Below the pieces are notes generated by a model. It was not told the DNA's origin. It ran no database searches and was given only the letters and a program-made list of their open reading frames with translations. From Epiperipatus broadwayi (lineage: Eukaryota > Onychophora > Udeonychophora > Euonychophora > Peripatidae), in assembly GCA_028023455.1 (NCBI GenBank), contig JAQFVV010001081.1, positions 42,501 to 106,500 on the forward strand: 64,000 bases of DNA, given 5' to 3'. Position numbers and translations under genes: made by a program. Of this stretch, positions 48,880-62,100 are shown in pieces. Positions within the stretch are counted from its first letter, which is position 1. The number at the start of each line of letters is the position of its first letter.

Positions 48880-50690
48880 TAATATGTGTGTTATAATTCA
48901 GCGCTGAAATTATAACGATAATGTAGAACAACATGACAATGACAGTTGATATAAAAAATCTGATTCAATGGCAAATATATGTAAATCATATGGAGAAATA
49001 TATGTATATGAATGGAGTAACAAATAATAAACTTAATAGTTGCAACGCTATTATGGCTGTCAGGTAAAGATATATTAAATATGGCAAATTTATGAGTAAA
49101 CCAAAGCCACCCAAAAATACCATATGAGCAATTATTAACAAAATTAAACACATATTTTAAATCTATAACATCAAAAAAAATGTAATTAAATTATCTATTA
49201 TGAGTAATACGTAAGATAAGGTTTACAGAGACACAAGCAAAAAGCAATTAACAACAAAAGTCACTATTGAAAAAGCATAAGCTCATACTTTCATGTCAGA
49301 TCATGTTGACTACTTGAAAAATTAATCAGATTATAACACTTTGAAAATGATTGTAAATATGGCAACGCTATGAGATATATCTAGAAAATAAGTACAGACC
49401 CCTCCATTTTGTTATTGCTGTGGGAAAACAGGCTACATAAAATATAAATGCAGATTTAAAATAAAAAAATATGTAACTGAATTGAAAGATTTTTGTCAAA
49501 ATTAAGCAAATGACAAATGACAAATTAAGATGTACAATGAAAGAGTTAATTGAGGGGACGAGACTCTAATGTGTCAGTTAAATGTTAATGTCTTCAGTCG
49601 AAATGTACAAATGAAATAAAAACTGAGGTGGTTATACCATTAATAAATAGTGTTGAAAGACTGGACATGGATTTGTAGAAATTCAAAGCAATGTCAAATT
49701 TAAAAAGTCTATGGTAATAGTGTCAGATATAAATTGAAATTGAATAAAGATTAGAGAAATGGTATCAGTGCCTGTAGTAGTAAATAGTCATAATAAGAAA
49801 CTACCACTATTTGTAATTGACCTGAAGACTAGCCCACTATTAAGAAGATAGTTTAAGCCACTGTGGATAAATATCTTAGCATCTGATGGCTTTGAACTTT
49901 GTTAGACATTTGGAAAACAGATTAAGTATGTGGTCATAGTTGAATTGCCAGATAGAACTAAATATTATTTTCTCATTAAGAAAGTATATAAAACAAAGAT
50001 GGACAATTAAGCAACCAGATAATTTGTGTCTGGCAATATAGAATGCCCATGAAAACTTATCAACATGCCAAAATTGTATTATTGTAATGGACTGTGTGAT
50101 AATACCACCTGAAAGAAATTAGTGTGACTCTATGTATGGTAGCCATATTTTAATGGTGACATTGAGAAGACCATAAACAATTGTCAAGAAGATCAAAGCA
50201 CAGCAAATTTACTAACAAATTTAAATCCTGGACTAAAACCACAGAAGCTTGACAGAAAATCCACCTAGACTATGCAGGACTATATTATAAAATAATTTTA
50301 TTTGTAACCATAGCTGTATATTCAAAATTTGTTAAATATTGTGTAGTAAAAGATACAAGTATAGAAAGTGTAATAAAGGTTTTGAATAAACTCTTTAAAA
50401 CATATGGTTATTTGAGATTAAATTGATAGATAACTGGACTGGGTTTAGCTCAGAGAAATTTCAAAAACTTCCTCACTCTGAAGGAAATGCAGCACATATT
50501 GACACCAGTTTATCACCTGCAATCTAATGGAGTTACAAGAAGATAGTACAACAGCTAAAAGATGTATTTAACAAGAACTAATATGCAGGCATATACAAAG
50601 TAATTATAGCTGTCTTGTTTTAACAGCATCTTACGCCCTTCATGGTCACATAGAAATTTCCCATGGAATTGTCATTCAAAATGTATGGCT
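48880..50690 (+). pseudogene. decayed Ty3/gypsy Gag-Pol
   Basis: Heavily frameshifted + strand. Order: Gag-like region around 49080-49400 (LLTKLNTYFKSI); a zinc knuckle at about 49407-49460, CYCCGKTGYIKYKC, where the histidine of C-C-H-C is replaced by Tyr; a protease-like region to 49800 (LFVIDLKTSPLL); an integrase zinc-binding segment near 50130-50200 (YGSHIFNGDIEKTINNCQE-like); and an integrase core near 50255-50560 (LDYAG-like start, VYSKFVKYCVVKDTSIESVI, TPVYHLQSNGV). RT and RNase H are not found, so an internal deletion is likely. Confidence 0.65.
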
Positions 50691-50737
50691 TAAAGATATT
50701 GTAATGATAACATTACATAGTCATAATAAATAACTAA

Positions 50738-50800
50738 TATATATATATATATATATATATATTTTAAATTATATATATATTATATATATATATATTTATT
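50738..50800. repeat. (TA)n microsatellite left of the solo LTR
   Basis: TA runs with short interruptions, about 20 bases before the LTR terminus. Confidence 0.85.
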
Positions 50801-51445
50801 CCACCTTTTATTTTTATATATGTAATGAAGGGATGGAAACATCTATTATTTAGATTTATTTATTCGATTTTATTTAGTAACTATGTACTATTTGAAATGA
50901 GTTTAGATAGATAATAACATCATAGTAATGTACAATAATATCATTTTTTATAAATTATAACACTGGTCATCCAAGCACTTTAATTATTTTAAGGAAAAAC
51001 CCTTTCAGCACCACTTAATTACAGGAGTAATTAACATGCTTGCTCAACCAGCTACGAACTTAGTACCTGACTTCTCAGATAGCTCATCAGGTTTTAGCTA
51101 TTCTCAATTCTCCATCTATACTACAAATATCTATTACCAATATTTATGTCATAAATATTTGACCAATAGAACACACATTTGTTATTAACTCTATGACATG
51201 AATACCTCCCCTACTTTCAATCTTATTTAACAATAGTCAAAAGATTTATTTCACAAATATTTGACCAATAGAATGCACTTATGTGATTAACTTTATGGCA
51301 TGAATCCCTCCCTTACTTTCAATTTTACTTAACATTAATTAAAAATATTTATTTCCAGCTTTCTTTCAATGCTCGTTCTTGTCTTATAATAAACACATAT
51401 ACACATTATATTAAGGTATACAATTAATATGTTCAAATTACACAC

Positions 51446-51446
<1 letters not shown>

Positions 51447-51506
<60 letters not shown>
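51447..51506. repeat. (ATA)n microsatellite inside the solo LTR
   Basis: About 20 units of a three-base ATA/TAA repeat. Confidence 0.95.
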
Positions 51507-52079
51507 TAAAACACACATTGAATTATATAATGCACACACATAACTAATGATGACATTGATTTAAAAGTCTTATTATTGAAAGCTAAGCTAATGCATGTAG
51601 ATAAATCATTAATAGTTCTATATTTGGTTGAATTTAAATTATAGTTCTTCAAATGTTTAATATTGAAGACAAAATAAATGTTTACCTAGGATTTGAATAT
51701 GCGAATAAGGCAATGTAGCTCTGCTTCTGCTAGTTCTCCTCATTTCAACTGGTTGGCATAAATAGGAATTTACTTGCGGATTTTAACATTGACACTCCGA
51801 TGCTTTCCAGTTTTACTTGGACATGGTTTATTCCTCGAATTGACTGCAGATGTTAGTGTAGAGAGGTTCAGGCTGGCCACACAATCTGATGGTTTCAGCA
51901 CCACATTCTAGATAATATGATATTCATTCTGGGATATTTCAATATATTTAGATCAATTTAGATGAACTCTGAAAACTTAGTAACTTTTAATGATTTTATT
52001 TTATGAATGGCTGAATATTAACCGAATGACTGAATTGATTGAATTCAATGAATTGAATAATAAACAATACAAAATCTCA

Positions 52080-52087
52080 TTTTTATA
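52080..52087 (-). promoter_or_regulatory. TATA box of solo LTR
   Basis: Minus strand GGTATAAAAATG, 505 bases into the LTR, at the position equivalent to the other copies. Confidence 0.6.
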
Positions 52088-52640
52088 CCTAGCATTCCTT
52101 ATCTGAAGATAGAATGACAATCTGATTCAATCCTATTGGGCTTTCATTTCTTTTATTTACGAGTTCAAACTTCGTTCTTGTCCTTCCATTGGTTATTTTA
52201 TTTCAATCCAACAGTAGTCTTGGTTCCTTTGTTTGTTAATTATTTCCATTGTTTTGACTTTCATTTTCAGTTCTTTTATCTACATTGCATTAGCTTTCTA
52301 AAAATTCTGTTCTTTTAATTAATTTTTATAGACACACACACACTCTATTGCAATACAAAACAAGTGATTTATTTTATTAATTTAAAACTAACAACACTAA
52401 TCATTTTTTCCTTTAATTTTTATTTATTACCAAAATCTTTACCCCTTCCTTTTCTCAAACTTTCATGAAAATCTTTCTGAAATTTAAACTAACTTTTAAA
52501 AAAAAAAAAAAAAAAAATTTTTTTTTAGAATTTTCTTCTAATAAAATTCACTCTCGTTAACTCTTAGAAATATGTAACATTTACATTGGTACAATATATA
52601 TATATAACCATTAGAAACCAGTCCAACACCTAAACATGCT

Positions 52641-53046
52641 AACATAGATAGTAATCAATATTTCTGACTGTTGTCAAGGCAACCTCTCTCCTTTTAATAG
52701 CAATAATGGAAATCCGCTCTTTCTAATGGTCCAATGAATATATATGGACACTTAAAGATTGCAACTTGACCACAGAAAATGAAATATTGACACAATGAAA
52801 TTTAAATAAACCTATTTAATAATGAAATAAACATGCCCATGTAATGAAAACTAATAAATAGTCAATTATAACATTAGAAACTACAATACCTTTAATTGCT
52901 CATGTATTATTTACGTAATAAGTGAAGTTGCAGATTTTAAGTGTCCATATATATTCATTGGACCATTAGTAAGAGTGGATTTCCATTCTTTCTATTAAAA
53001 GGAGAGAGGTTGACTTGTCAGCAGTGAGAAATATTGATTACTATCA
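52641..53046. repeat. inverted repeat with ~125-bp arms
   Basis: 52641-52767 is the imperfect reverse complement of 52924-53046. Shared words are TGGACACTTAAAG/TTTAAGTGTCCA, CCAATGAATATATATGGA and ATCAATATTTCTGACTG against its inverse. The ~155-base spacer is AT-rich. The right arm abuts the PLE fragment, so this is probably its pseudo-LTR. Confidence 0.8.
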
Positions 53047-53059
53047 CTGGGTGATGAAA

Positions 53060-53790
53060 GGTAGAAAGACAGTTGTAGAGGCACTACAATCACCGATTTG
53101 AAAAAAAAATGTTAAAGTTCCACCAATAGCAACAATGTTAAATTAAGAATGTTTTTTAAAAAAATATTTCCAAATAGGAGGAAGTTTGCGTGTATCATCT
53201 TGCTTATTGATACAATCTGGCATTTTAAGTATCCCAATGGCTTCTATAATTTTGCACTCTTACAGATTATCACATCTGGATATGATCCCGGTACTAGAAA
53301 AATCAATTTTATGACCTGAATCTGTAGTGTGAGTGCTGATGATGATGAGTGTTGTTTAACTGCATTAGCATGCTCATCTCTCCTAACATTGATGTGATGA
53401 TTACTCATACCTATGTATTAAGCTTTACAATTTTCACATGAGATTTGATAAACACCATGAGATTCAAGAGGCTTGGTTATTATATTGCTGATCTTTTGAT
53501 GAGTAGAAAATGCTGATTTATATTATAACGTTTTAATATACGTCCAATACTGTGTAGTTCTTTTTACATATGGAATACAAATTGTAATAGCTGACTTATC
53601 ATCTTTTTGTTTCCTATTTTGTCCATTTTGAGCTTGAAATAAGGCGTTTTAATAAATTTATAATTATAACTATTTGCTAATAAAACACAATTAATATGAT
53701 ATATTTCTTCTTTCAAATGTGACTTATCTGAAAGGCTAATTGTTCTATTTGAAAGAGTTTTGGCTACAGAAACTATCTGAGTTGGATGAT
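53060..53790 (-). pseudogene. PLE C-terminal fragment, linker plus GIY-YIG
   Basis: Minus strand begins near SLSDKSHLKEEIYHI, continues with IPYVKRTTQ-like and QKISNIITKPLESHGVYQIS (the conserved PLE linker), then CENCKA, a stop, and YIGMSNHHINVRRDEHANAV. Closely related to the fragment at 45655-45985. Stops and frameshifts are frequent. Confidence 0.75.
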
Positions 53791-53799
53791 GATGAAAAT

Positions 53800-53801
<2 letters not shown>

Positions 53802-53849
<48 letters not shown>
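53802..53849. repeat. (TA)n microsatellite
   Basis: About 24 TA units, followed by AGACTTAAACATATAA, which recurs after the TA tract at 58281. Confidence 0.95.
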
Positions 53850-53851
<2 letters not shown>

Positions 53852-53882
53852 TTAAACATATAAATATATATATATAGAGAAT

Positions 53883-53917
<35 letters not shown>

Positions 53918-53920
<3 letters not shown>

Positions 53921-56900
53921 ACCCTCACTTCTCAATATATGATATAATATAAAATAAGACTAGCTCAATTAAATCATTATGCTCAGCTAAAATATGTACA
54001 ACTATCTTTAATATATTTTTATAATATATAACTTATCAGATTAATTTAGTTCAATATAATGTACTAATTAAATAAGTATTTAATTAAAATCATGAGACTG
54101 TGAAGTGAAGTTACAATTGGTAATTGGACTTACATTGAGTCAATGTCTCTCCAAGACACTGTCTCAATGGCATAAGAATACTATTACTTCTAATTATCTC
54201 ATTACTAACTCTACAGCACTCTTATGACTTTTATAAAAGAACTATCTTTAATAATAATAGATAAATAAATCTTAATCTTTTGTTAAGGAAATATAATTAA
54301 ACGATCTCAGGTTCTTCTAATTATCTTAAAGTAATAATAATTCGTGTAGATAGGAATGATAAGGGATTTAATATCAAACCTAAATACACCTAACTTATTC
54401 TAATAACAATAACTGACAATAATAATCTTTAGTGTATAGCTTAATCTTATCTATTTGATTATACCATTAATCAATAAGAAAATAAGTAAATCATATACAT
54501 GTCCTCATTTCCATATAGTATCTTAATTTTAAAAAAATATACCAAAATATTATAATTTTAACAATCTGTGGCAATAAATAATCTTATACTCTTATATTAT
54601 GCATTATAATTATTTTGTGACCATTGTAATATTATATGTTAATGTCAATCAATTTCTATAAATTATATTAAGAAAATATTGTGTTTCTTTTCAAATAATA
54701 AAATAATAAATTCATATTGTGCAAATATTATGTACATTCAAATTATCTGTTGTCAAATGCTGTGGTGTAAAATAATGAATTCGACACATCTTTTAAACAA
54801 CTTAACAAATTTATTTACATCAACTTTAACATATAACTTATTTACACTATTTACATTTACAAATGGAACTAAAGAAAATAAACAAAATAAGAAAAATAAT
54901 AATACAAGATTTTACACTATTACTATTTCCATAATCATAAATAGATAATTTATACATTTCTTAAAATGTTCTATCAATAACATTTAATTAAAATTATGAC
55001 TTTAAATTTTAATAAAACATCATTTGTCATTAATTAATACAAGAAAAGGTTTTATGTGATATATCATTCGTGTATCATATATGTAAATAAACAGACTTTA
55101 ATAAGTAAAATGCTATTTCACCTAAGTCTTACTACTATTTCGATTATAATGTACTAGTATGTATTACATTTACTATTAATATTACTCAAATATTAATTAA
55201 TGTATAAACTGATATAACTTTGTAACATAATAACAATTATTGATTATAATTATTTATGTCCTTCCGATGTAATGTCATACCACATGTCTTATCAAAATAT
55301 GCAATACGTATAGGTTATTCCAAAATAATATTTTAAATTATTCAATAATTTCAACTTTTATAAAGTATTAAATCAAATAAAATTCTATGATTCTTTTCAT
55401 ATAAATTATTACTCTTTTTTACTTGTTATTCTTATTCCTTCCTAATAAACTTCTATCTACAAAAAAAAATTATTTTAACCTTATTTAATTTCAGAAAACA
55501 AATGACCAATTTTAAAACAAAAATAATAACGATCCAAACTCTCTTATACCTCATCTTCTATATACAATAAGCCTTCAATCAAGAGATAAATTTCTATGTA
55601 AAATTAACTTACTTATCTAATAAAAATACAAATAAAATATAGATTTTTATATATCTCTTACTAACTTGAAAAGAAAAAAATAAATAACTTACACTAGTAT
55701 AATAAGTCTAATTTCTAATATCGTAACAGAAACATTAAAATTTATTCATGAAAGAATCATATAATTATTTTTAGGTTCTCATATTACGTTATACTAAATT
55801 TACATCATCAATTTAAAATATGCATATTAAAATAAAACTGCCATTATTAATCTTATGCGTGTATATTATTTAAATTTTAATACATTCATTCAACAATCAA
55901 ATAACATTTGGTTGATCTAAAGAAAACATAGTAAATACATCAAATTATTATTATTACATAATTTTTACCATAAATGATACTTCAATGTACAGTCCGTCAC
56001 GATGTCCTCCAGGAGTTCAGTTTTACAAAATAATTTCACATTTACACTCAACAATTATTCTTTAAAATATTACGTGTTGTATAATAAAAAAAAAATAAAC
56101 TTTATGCAATTAAATGTTATATTAATATTTAGTTATTTTTAAAAAAAAATGTAAATGTACCTTTCCTATCTTTAATAAATCAATAATTAATTAAATATTT
56201 ATGTTAGTTAATAAATAAAACATATTACATAAAATCCAACGGTGTCTTCCTCCATTATAATTGTTCTTTTTCCTAGGCACAAGTTTTCACCAAACATTAC
56301 TTCCTTTTCCGGTATATCACGTGTTTTTTAAAAGTTTTTATGGAATAAATGAAAACGTTCTTTTTTTTAAAAAATAAAATAAAAATAAGAGTCAGTTCCA
56401 CCATAAGAATAAAATAATAATTAAAATAGTTTATGAGATCCGGATTCTTTTCTTTTAAAGAAAAATATTATTTAAAAGTTATTATTTTTAGTATTAGTCA
56501 ATAATTTACAAAGTTCTTGTTTAATTATTTTAATTGATTTGGATATCCACATATATTTGCGCATTCCTTAATGAATATTTAGGTAAGATAAATTTAGATT
56601 CTTCTGTACGACCAGCGTTCAGATTTTAATAATATAACAATTGTATTTATAGGTATTTCTTTACCCATTAAATTTCCAATTTATTTGCCTTTTAAAATTA
56701 TCAGAATTGAGTCTTTTTACACCATAAAGACTTCACAAGGCAAGTATTTATATAATCATTATTATTTATCATCTTTACTAAGTTATATACTTAGATTTAC
56801 AATTCACAAATACTTTCTTCATAAAGAAGTATTTCTTATTCTTTTAAATATTTATTTTATAAAATTAATTACCATTAGCTTTTAAATTTATACAAAGTCC

Positions 56901-58204
56901 AACGTATTACTTTTGTGCGTCTAGTAACTCTCCTAATTAATCCAGCGTTTGTTAAATTTTTAGTATAAAGTCTCCAATATATTTTATCCTTATATGATGT
57001 TTCCATGATTATTTGATAGTAAATTGAGTTTTGATCAAGACGATAGGAAATTATAATTAAAATTAGCACTGCATGTTTGTCGATAAACTTTTATAAATTA
57101 TTTTTTAAAACTACTCTCTTATAATTTTAAAACGATTTTGAGAGCGTCTATAATTACTTAGCTATTTCTAATAGCACAATTTACTTTCAAGAATTTCAAT
57201 CACAAGTCCCCTCCTAACAATTGAACCTTGGTTTTATACCAGAAGAAACTTCCCATTTGATTGGTGAATTAAACAATCAACTTGCTAGCTTATTTACATA
57301 TTTACCAACAAGACAGAATTAAAAATTAATAATGACGTATTTAATATTTATTATTTATCACATTAGTAAATTCTTAAATTAATCTTTATCATTTATTTAA
57401 ATCTATTAAACATTTTTTTAAAATATACTTTCTTACTTAATTTCACTTTTAACTTTTATAAGATTATTTTTATAAATAAATTAAGTCCATTTTTATTCGT
57501 TACGTTTTTAAACAGTATTTTAAAAATCAGATTTAATGTTTCACATTAATTATTTTTATTTTTATCTCATGATAGCCAAAATAATATTTATAAATTTTAT
57601 AACAGAATTTTTAAAATAGCTTTGCAACTTTACTAAAAAAACTCCCAAGCATGTGTGTATGTATTTAACTAACATCTGTTTTTTACAACAAAGCTACAAA
57701 CGCTTGTAATAATCTAAAAATAAACTAACAATTCACTTTTTAAAAATAAATATTTTTAAAATAAATAATATCTTCCAATAATTTTTAAAATAATACTTCG
57801 ATATTATTAAAATCAAATATTAATCTTCTATCATGTACTACTAATAATTAAAATATTTATATTCATTTATTAAATATTAATTTTTATCAACAATAAATAT
57901 ATGCATTTAATTTTAACTTGTCTTTTTAAAAACTTTAACTTTAAACAGTTATTTATTAAATTTATTAATGCAGTATTGCTTATGGCCAGTTTTCCCAACC
58001 ATATACCATTATCATTCCCTATTGAAACGTCTCTCTCAAACATCAGCACAATTTTTACATATCAAATACTCATGAATTACTTTAATTACACTTTTTAAAA
58101 GATTATCATAAATAAAATTAACATCATATAGCTAAATATATCTTAAATTTAAAATTTTTTAAATAGATTGATACAACAATTTATGAAGATCTATACAAAA
58201 GGGC

Positions 58205-58207
<3 letters not shown>
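53918..58207 (-). mobile_element. putative LTR-type element in (TA)n, TG...CA ends
   Basis: Left edge TGTACCC at 53918 directly follows (TA)n; right edge GGGCACA at 58207 directly precedes (TA)n. Read on minus it starts TGTGCC and ends GGTACA, the same terminal bases as the element at 664-6637. A TATA box on minus (57232-57238, GGTATAAAACC) supports an LTR-like promoter. No coding domain is visible in 4.3 kb and no direct LTR pair could be seen, so it may be a very long solo LTR or a non-autonomous derivative. Confidence 0.45.

Positions 58208-58281
<74 letters not shown>
58208..58281. repeat. (TA)n microsatellite, about 37 units
   Basis: Pure TA tract at the right edge of the 53918-58207 element. 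Confidence 0.95.
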
Positions 58282-58286
<5 letters not shown>

Positions 58287-58446
58287 ACTTAAACATATAA
58301 GTTAACATAGTAAAAATAATTGATTTTTTTTTTTAAGAAAAATGATTTATTATACATTTTTATCATTACAAAAATTTTAATTCGAAAAAGGTCGAATTAA
58401 TATTTCTACACAGAAATATGATAGTTGTAAATCAATGTAGTTTCTT

Positions 58447-58469
58447 GTATATATATATATATATATACA

Positions 58470-58538
<69 letters not shown>
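58447..58538. repeat. (TA)n microsatellite with hairpin
   Basis: TTTCTTG, a TA run and CAAGAAA form a perfect hairpin at 58441-58474, followed by a longer TA run to 58538. Confidence 0.9.
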
Positions 58539-58541
<3 letters not shown>

Positions 58542-58880
58542 AACCTAGTGTTATTGACACTTGGTTTACTTGGCATTATTTCTGCAGGAAAACAATGCTA
58601 TTCTTTAAAGAAATAAAAAGATAAAATAACAATAGCAATAATTGATTAATAAAGTATGCTATTCACTCACTTTGGCATGTTTTGGGTGAATAACTAATAG
58701 ATTTAATAACTCCATGTCATTTTTTAAAGAGAGAACATGAATAATTTAATTGAGATATTAATAATTAGAGCAAATTAATATGGTATAAAAGCTAAACAGT
58801 AATTGATTTTGGATGGGTAGAGAGGGGAGTGGATGAGTGTCTTATCATAAAGCACAATAACTTCTGGTAATTTCTTTTTG

Positions 58881-58916
<36 letters not shown>

Positions 58917-59096
58917 GTTTAAAGAATTATACATCACTGATTGTTAATTTAATGTATTTATTATTTTTTTTTATATTGTCAAATTACTTTGTAATCCAGG
59001 TAGATAATACTGAAAACTATATGATTGTAATAAGTTTTTCCTTTCTTTTGTTTATGTTATAATCAAATGATTATTTTTCTGGAAGAGGTCGCTAAA

Positions 59097-59139
<43 letters not shown>

Positions 59140-62100
59140 TAGATAGATAGTCTGCTTTTAGTTTTCAAGGAAGGAACAGTGCTGAAATTTGGTAACTCAA
59201 TTTTTTCATTTTATTTTGCAGAAATAAATGTAATCAAAGTAAAATTTTAATAATATAATGTGTGGCTAAATTTTTTTGATAAGATATCCTGATTTTCTTT
59301 GCCATCTATCTATTTAAAGACCTTTTATACTTAAAAATTTATTGTCTCATGCTAAAGTTAAAATGACAGAATTAACTTAAAAAGAGTCACGAAAAATTAT
59401 AGTATATCTAAATTAAGGAAAAGAAGCAATTTCCAATACAGGATTAATTATTTATTAACTTTATGTCATTTATTGATATTTTCTTGGTATAGAAAGAAAA
59501 AAAAAATAATTGAAAGAAATATTTTGAAACCAAGGAAAATCAACTAGAAACTTTTTCGCGCTCTTTCTCAATATTGTCTGCCTTTACAAGTAATGTAGTT
59601 ACATACGTTAAAATATGTTTTATTCACCAAGAATTGTCTGGAAATAATAATAATGATAAATAAGATTAAATTATGCACCTGTATATTTTTTAAAAAAATA
59701 TATAAAAAAAAAATATATAAACTTTCTCAGAGTAAATATAGGAAAAGTTATATAGGGGCATTCTTACGGAGAAGTTACCGTTAAAAAAATTTATAATTCC
59801 TAAAGTATGAACAAAACCAAATATCTTAGTGACTTAATGAATATAATAAATGATATATTATATTATACATCAGTTGGAATTATTAAAACTTCATGTACAC
59901 GTAAATTGACTGCAGTTATTATCATAATAATCTCTCGGAAAATTGCGCATTTTCGTCCATAAGTAAGCTAGCTAATAAGTATACGTATCGTCAAAAAAAA
60001 AAAATATTGTGTATGTTTATCGTCTATAGTCAAATATTCGTCTATGTTAGAAGTCTATTTATTTCTTGGATCCCAAAATTGTAGTAGTTTAATTCAAGTA
60101 AGAATTAATCTTCAATTCTGCTATATGTTTCTTTACCTAATTTATTAAACACACAAAATAAGAGAAAACTTTTATTTAAAGGAAATAATACCATGCATTT
60201 ATTGTTTTTAAACTTGCTTCGTGAAATACGACTGGATAAAGCTCTTCACCTGGACCAATTGCTCAACAGAAAAACATTTTCTAATGAGAGAGTATGCACT
60301 TGTTAATTAATGATTGTTTAAAACTAAGTTATAAATGATATGTATTTTTTTTATATCACATAGATTAAAGTCTGTATGGTCAAGTGATATTTAATAGTCT
60401 TGTAATGACAAAGGTATGTTTTAATATAATTATTATAGGTTAAGTTGATATTTAACACGGAAAAAAAAAAATCTATAAAATATGTTTTAATTATTACATA
60501 CAATTGTAGGTAGAAATTTTGTATGTTAGATACGTAAAAGAAAAATATTTAGATATTTAAGGGGTAAAATAAATATTGAAAATTATCAGAATTAACTAAA
60601 AAAAAAAAATGCTATAACAAAATATTTCTTGTTAAAGTTTTGAAACAAATTTATACTGTATTAATTGAGGAATTTATTCCTAATTATTCTTAAATAACAC
60701 ATCCACTTTATGTAGTTTAAGATAGTATGCTACCAACTATTTTGAATGTTCCTTTATTAAAATTAAAATTATTATACTTTTATTCTATGATGTCCATTGA
60801 TTTCAGATGTTGATCAAAGTATACACAGTAACATAAATTTATTATAATCAGTGTATTTACTTATCCTGCCCAGATATAGCATTGGTATATGCTTAATATT
60901 CGCATAGGTAATAATTATAATGTATTTATTTTGTGGGATGAAAAATGATCTCCCCAAAAGCTTTGTTTTCCATGAGAGGAAGATTTTAAATATAATGTTC
61001 GGGTATGTTTATAGCCCAAGTGATCGATTCTCATAGATAGGACGATCAAGAATTTATCTAGCATTTAGTATGCTTCATTCGTTTAAATCCCAGGAGAGGA
61101 TTGTATTTGGTGTGTGTTCATTGTATGCCCAAGTAAGAGGCAAGAAACCACCAAAATATTTTAATGTAGTAGATTACTTTACAGACCTTCGTGGTTATTT
61201 CATATTCCTCATGTGAAAATAAAGATAGCTCCACCATGGAAGGTGTTGATTATTGTGCTTAATTTCGAAAGTTCGGGCAAGATAAAGGTTATATTGGAGG
61301 TGTTAGTTCCTCAAGATCCACTTTAGTATAAATAGTGCGTTAGTAACTAAGATCAATATCTGTATTGTGCCGCTAAATATTGCTAGTATTTGATAAGTAA
61401 ATCAATGGTGAAAGTAATTAAAATTGCGTAATTTAAAACGCTTATTTACTGAAGGAATATTCAAATGCAATATTTAATTCTGGTTAGTAATTAAATAATA
61501 CTCATATTTAAAATTATACGTATGAATAAAATTTGTATCATAACTTAAGTTAGCATTAAGTTAAATGTAAGATGGTAAGTGTAACTTCTGCTAACTGGCC
61601 TATAATTAGAATAGGTTATCCATTAAAGACCATAAATAAAGTAAATGTATTAGAAATAAATTTAATATTTTGCGTATTGCATATGATGGCATTAATCATT
61701 AAAAAAAAAAAAAAAAATAGTTAGTCAATAATTTTGAATAAAAGTTTCTACAAGGTAACCAAAATGTAATAAACAATTTATTGGTAATGAAATGTACTTT
61801 TAATTAATCAATCCATATGATTGCATAAAGGAGAAGTAGTAACCTCTAGTCCATAATCAAAAGAGTATACAGATTAATGTCAGTTATATTTTATATTTTT
61901 GTATTACTATGGGATTATTGAATAAATGTTCATATATTTTTTTTGTGATAATAATAAATTATAGTATTGTTAAAATTTGTTGTAAATTCATTTTTTGTTT
62001 TTATATGCTAAATATAAGTGTTTGCACAATATTTGCAAAACCTTTTCTTGAGTCCGAAATCATTCCAAATTCTTAAAAACTTAATATACCAGATAAATAA

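Larger units (their letters stand above)
50821..52592 (-). mobile_element. solo LTR inserted in TA-rich tract
   Basis: Minus strand starts TGTACCAATG at 52592, directly next to a TA run (52593-52606), and ends near 50821 (CATTACA) after ATATA. At 1.77 kb its length matches the other LTRs. It has a TATA box at 52080-52087, the AATCCTAGGTAAAC block at 51684 and a pyrimidine-rich U3. No internal region is attached, so this is a recombined solo LTR of the same broad family. The left end is the less certain one. Confidence 0.65.
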
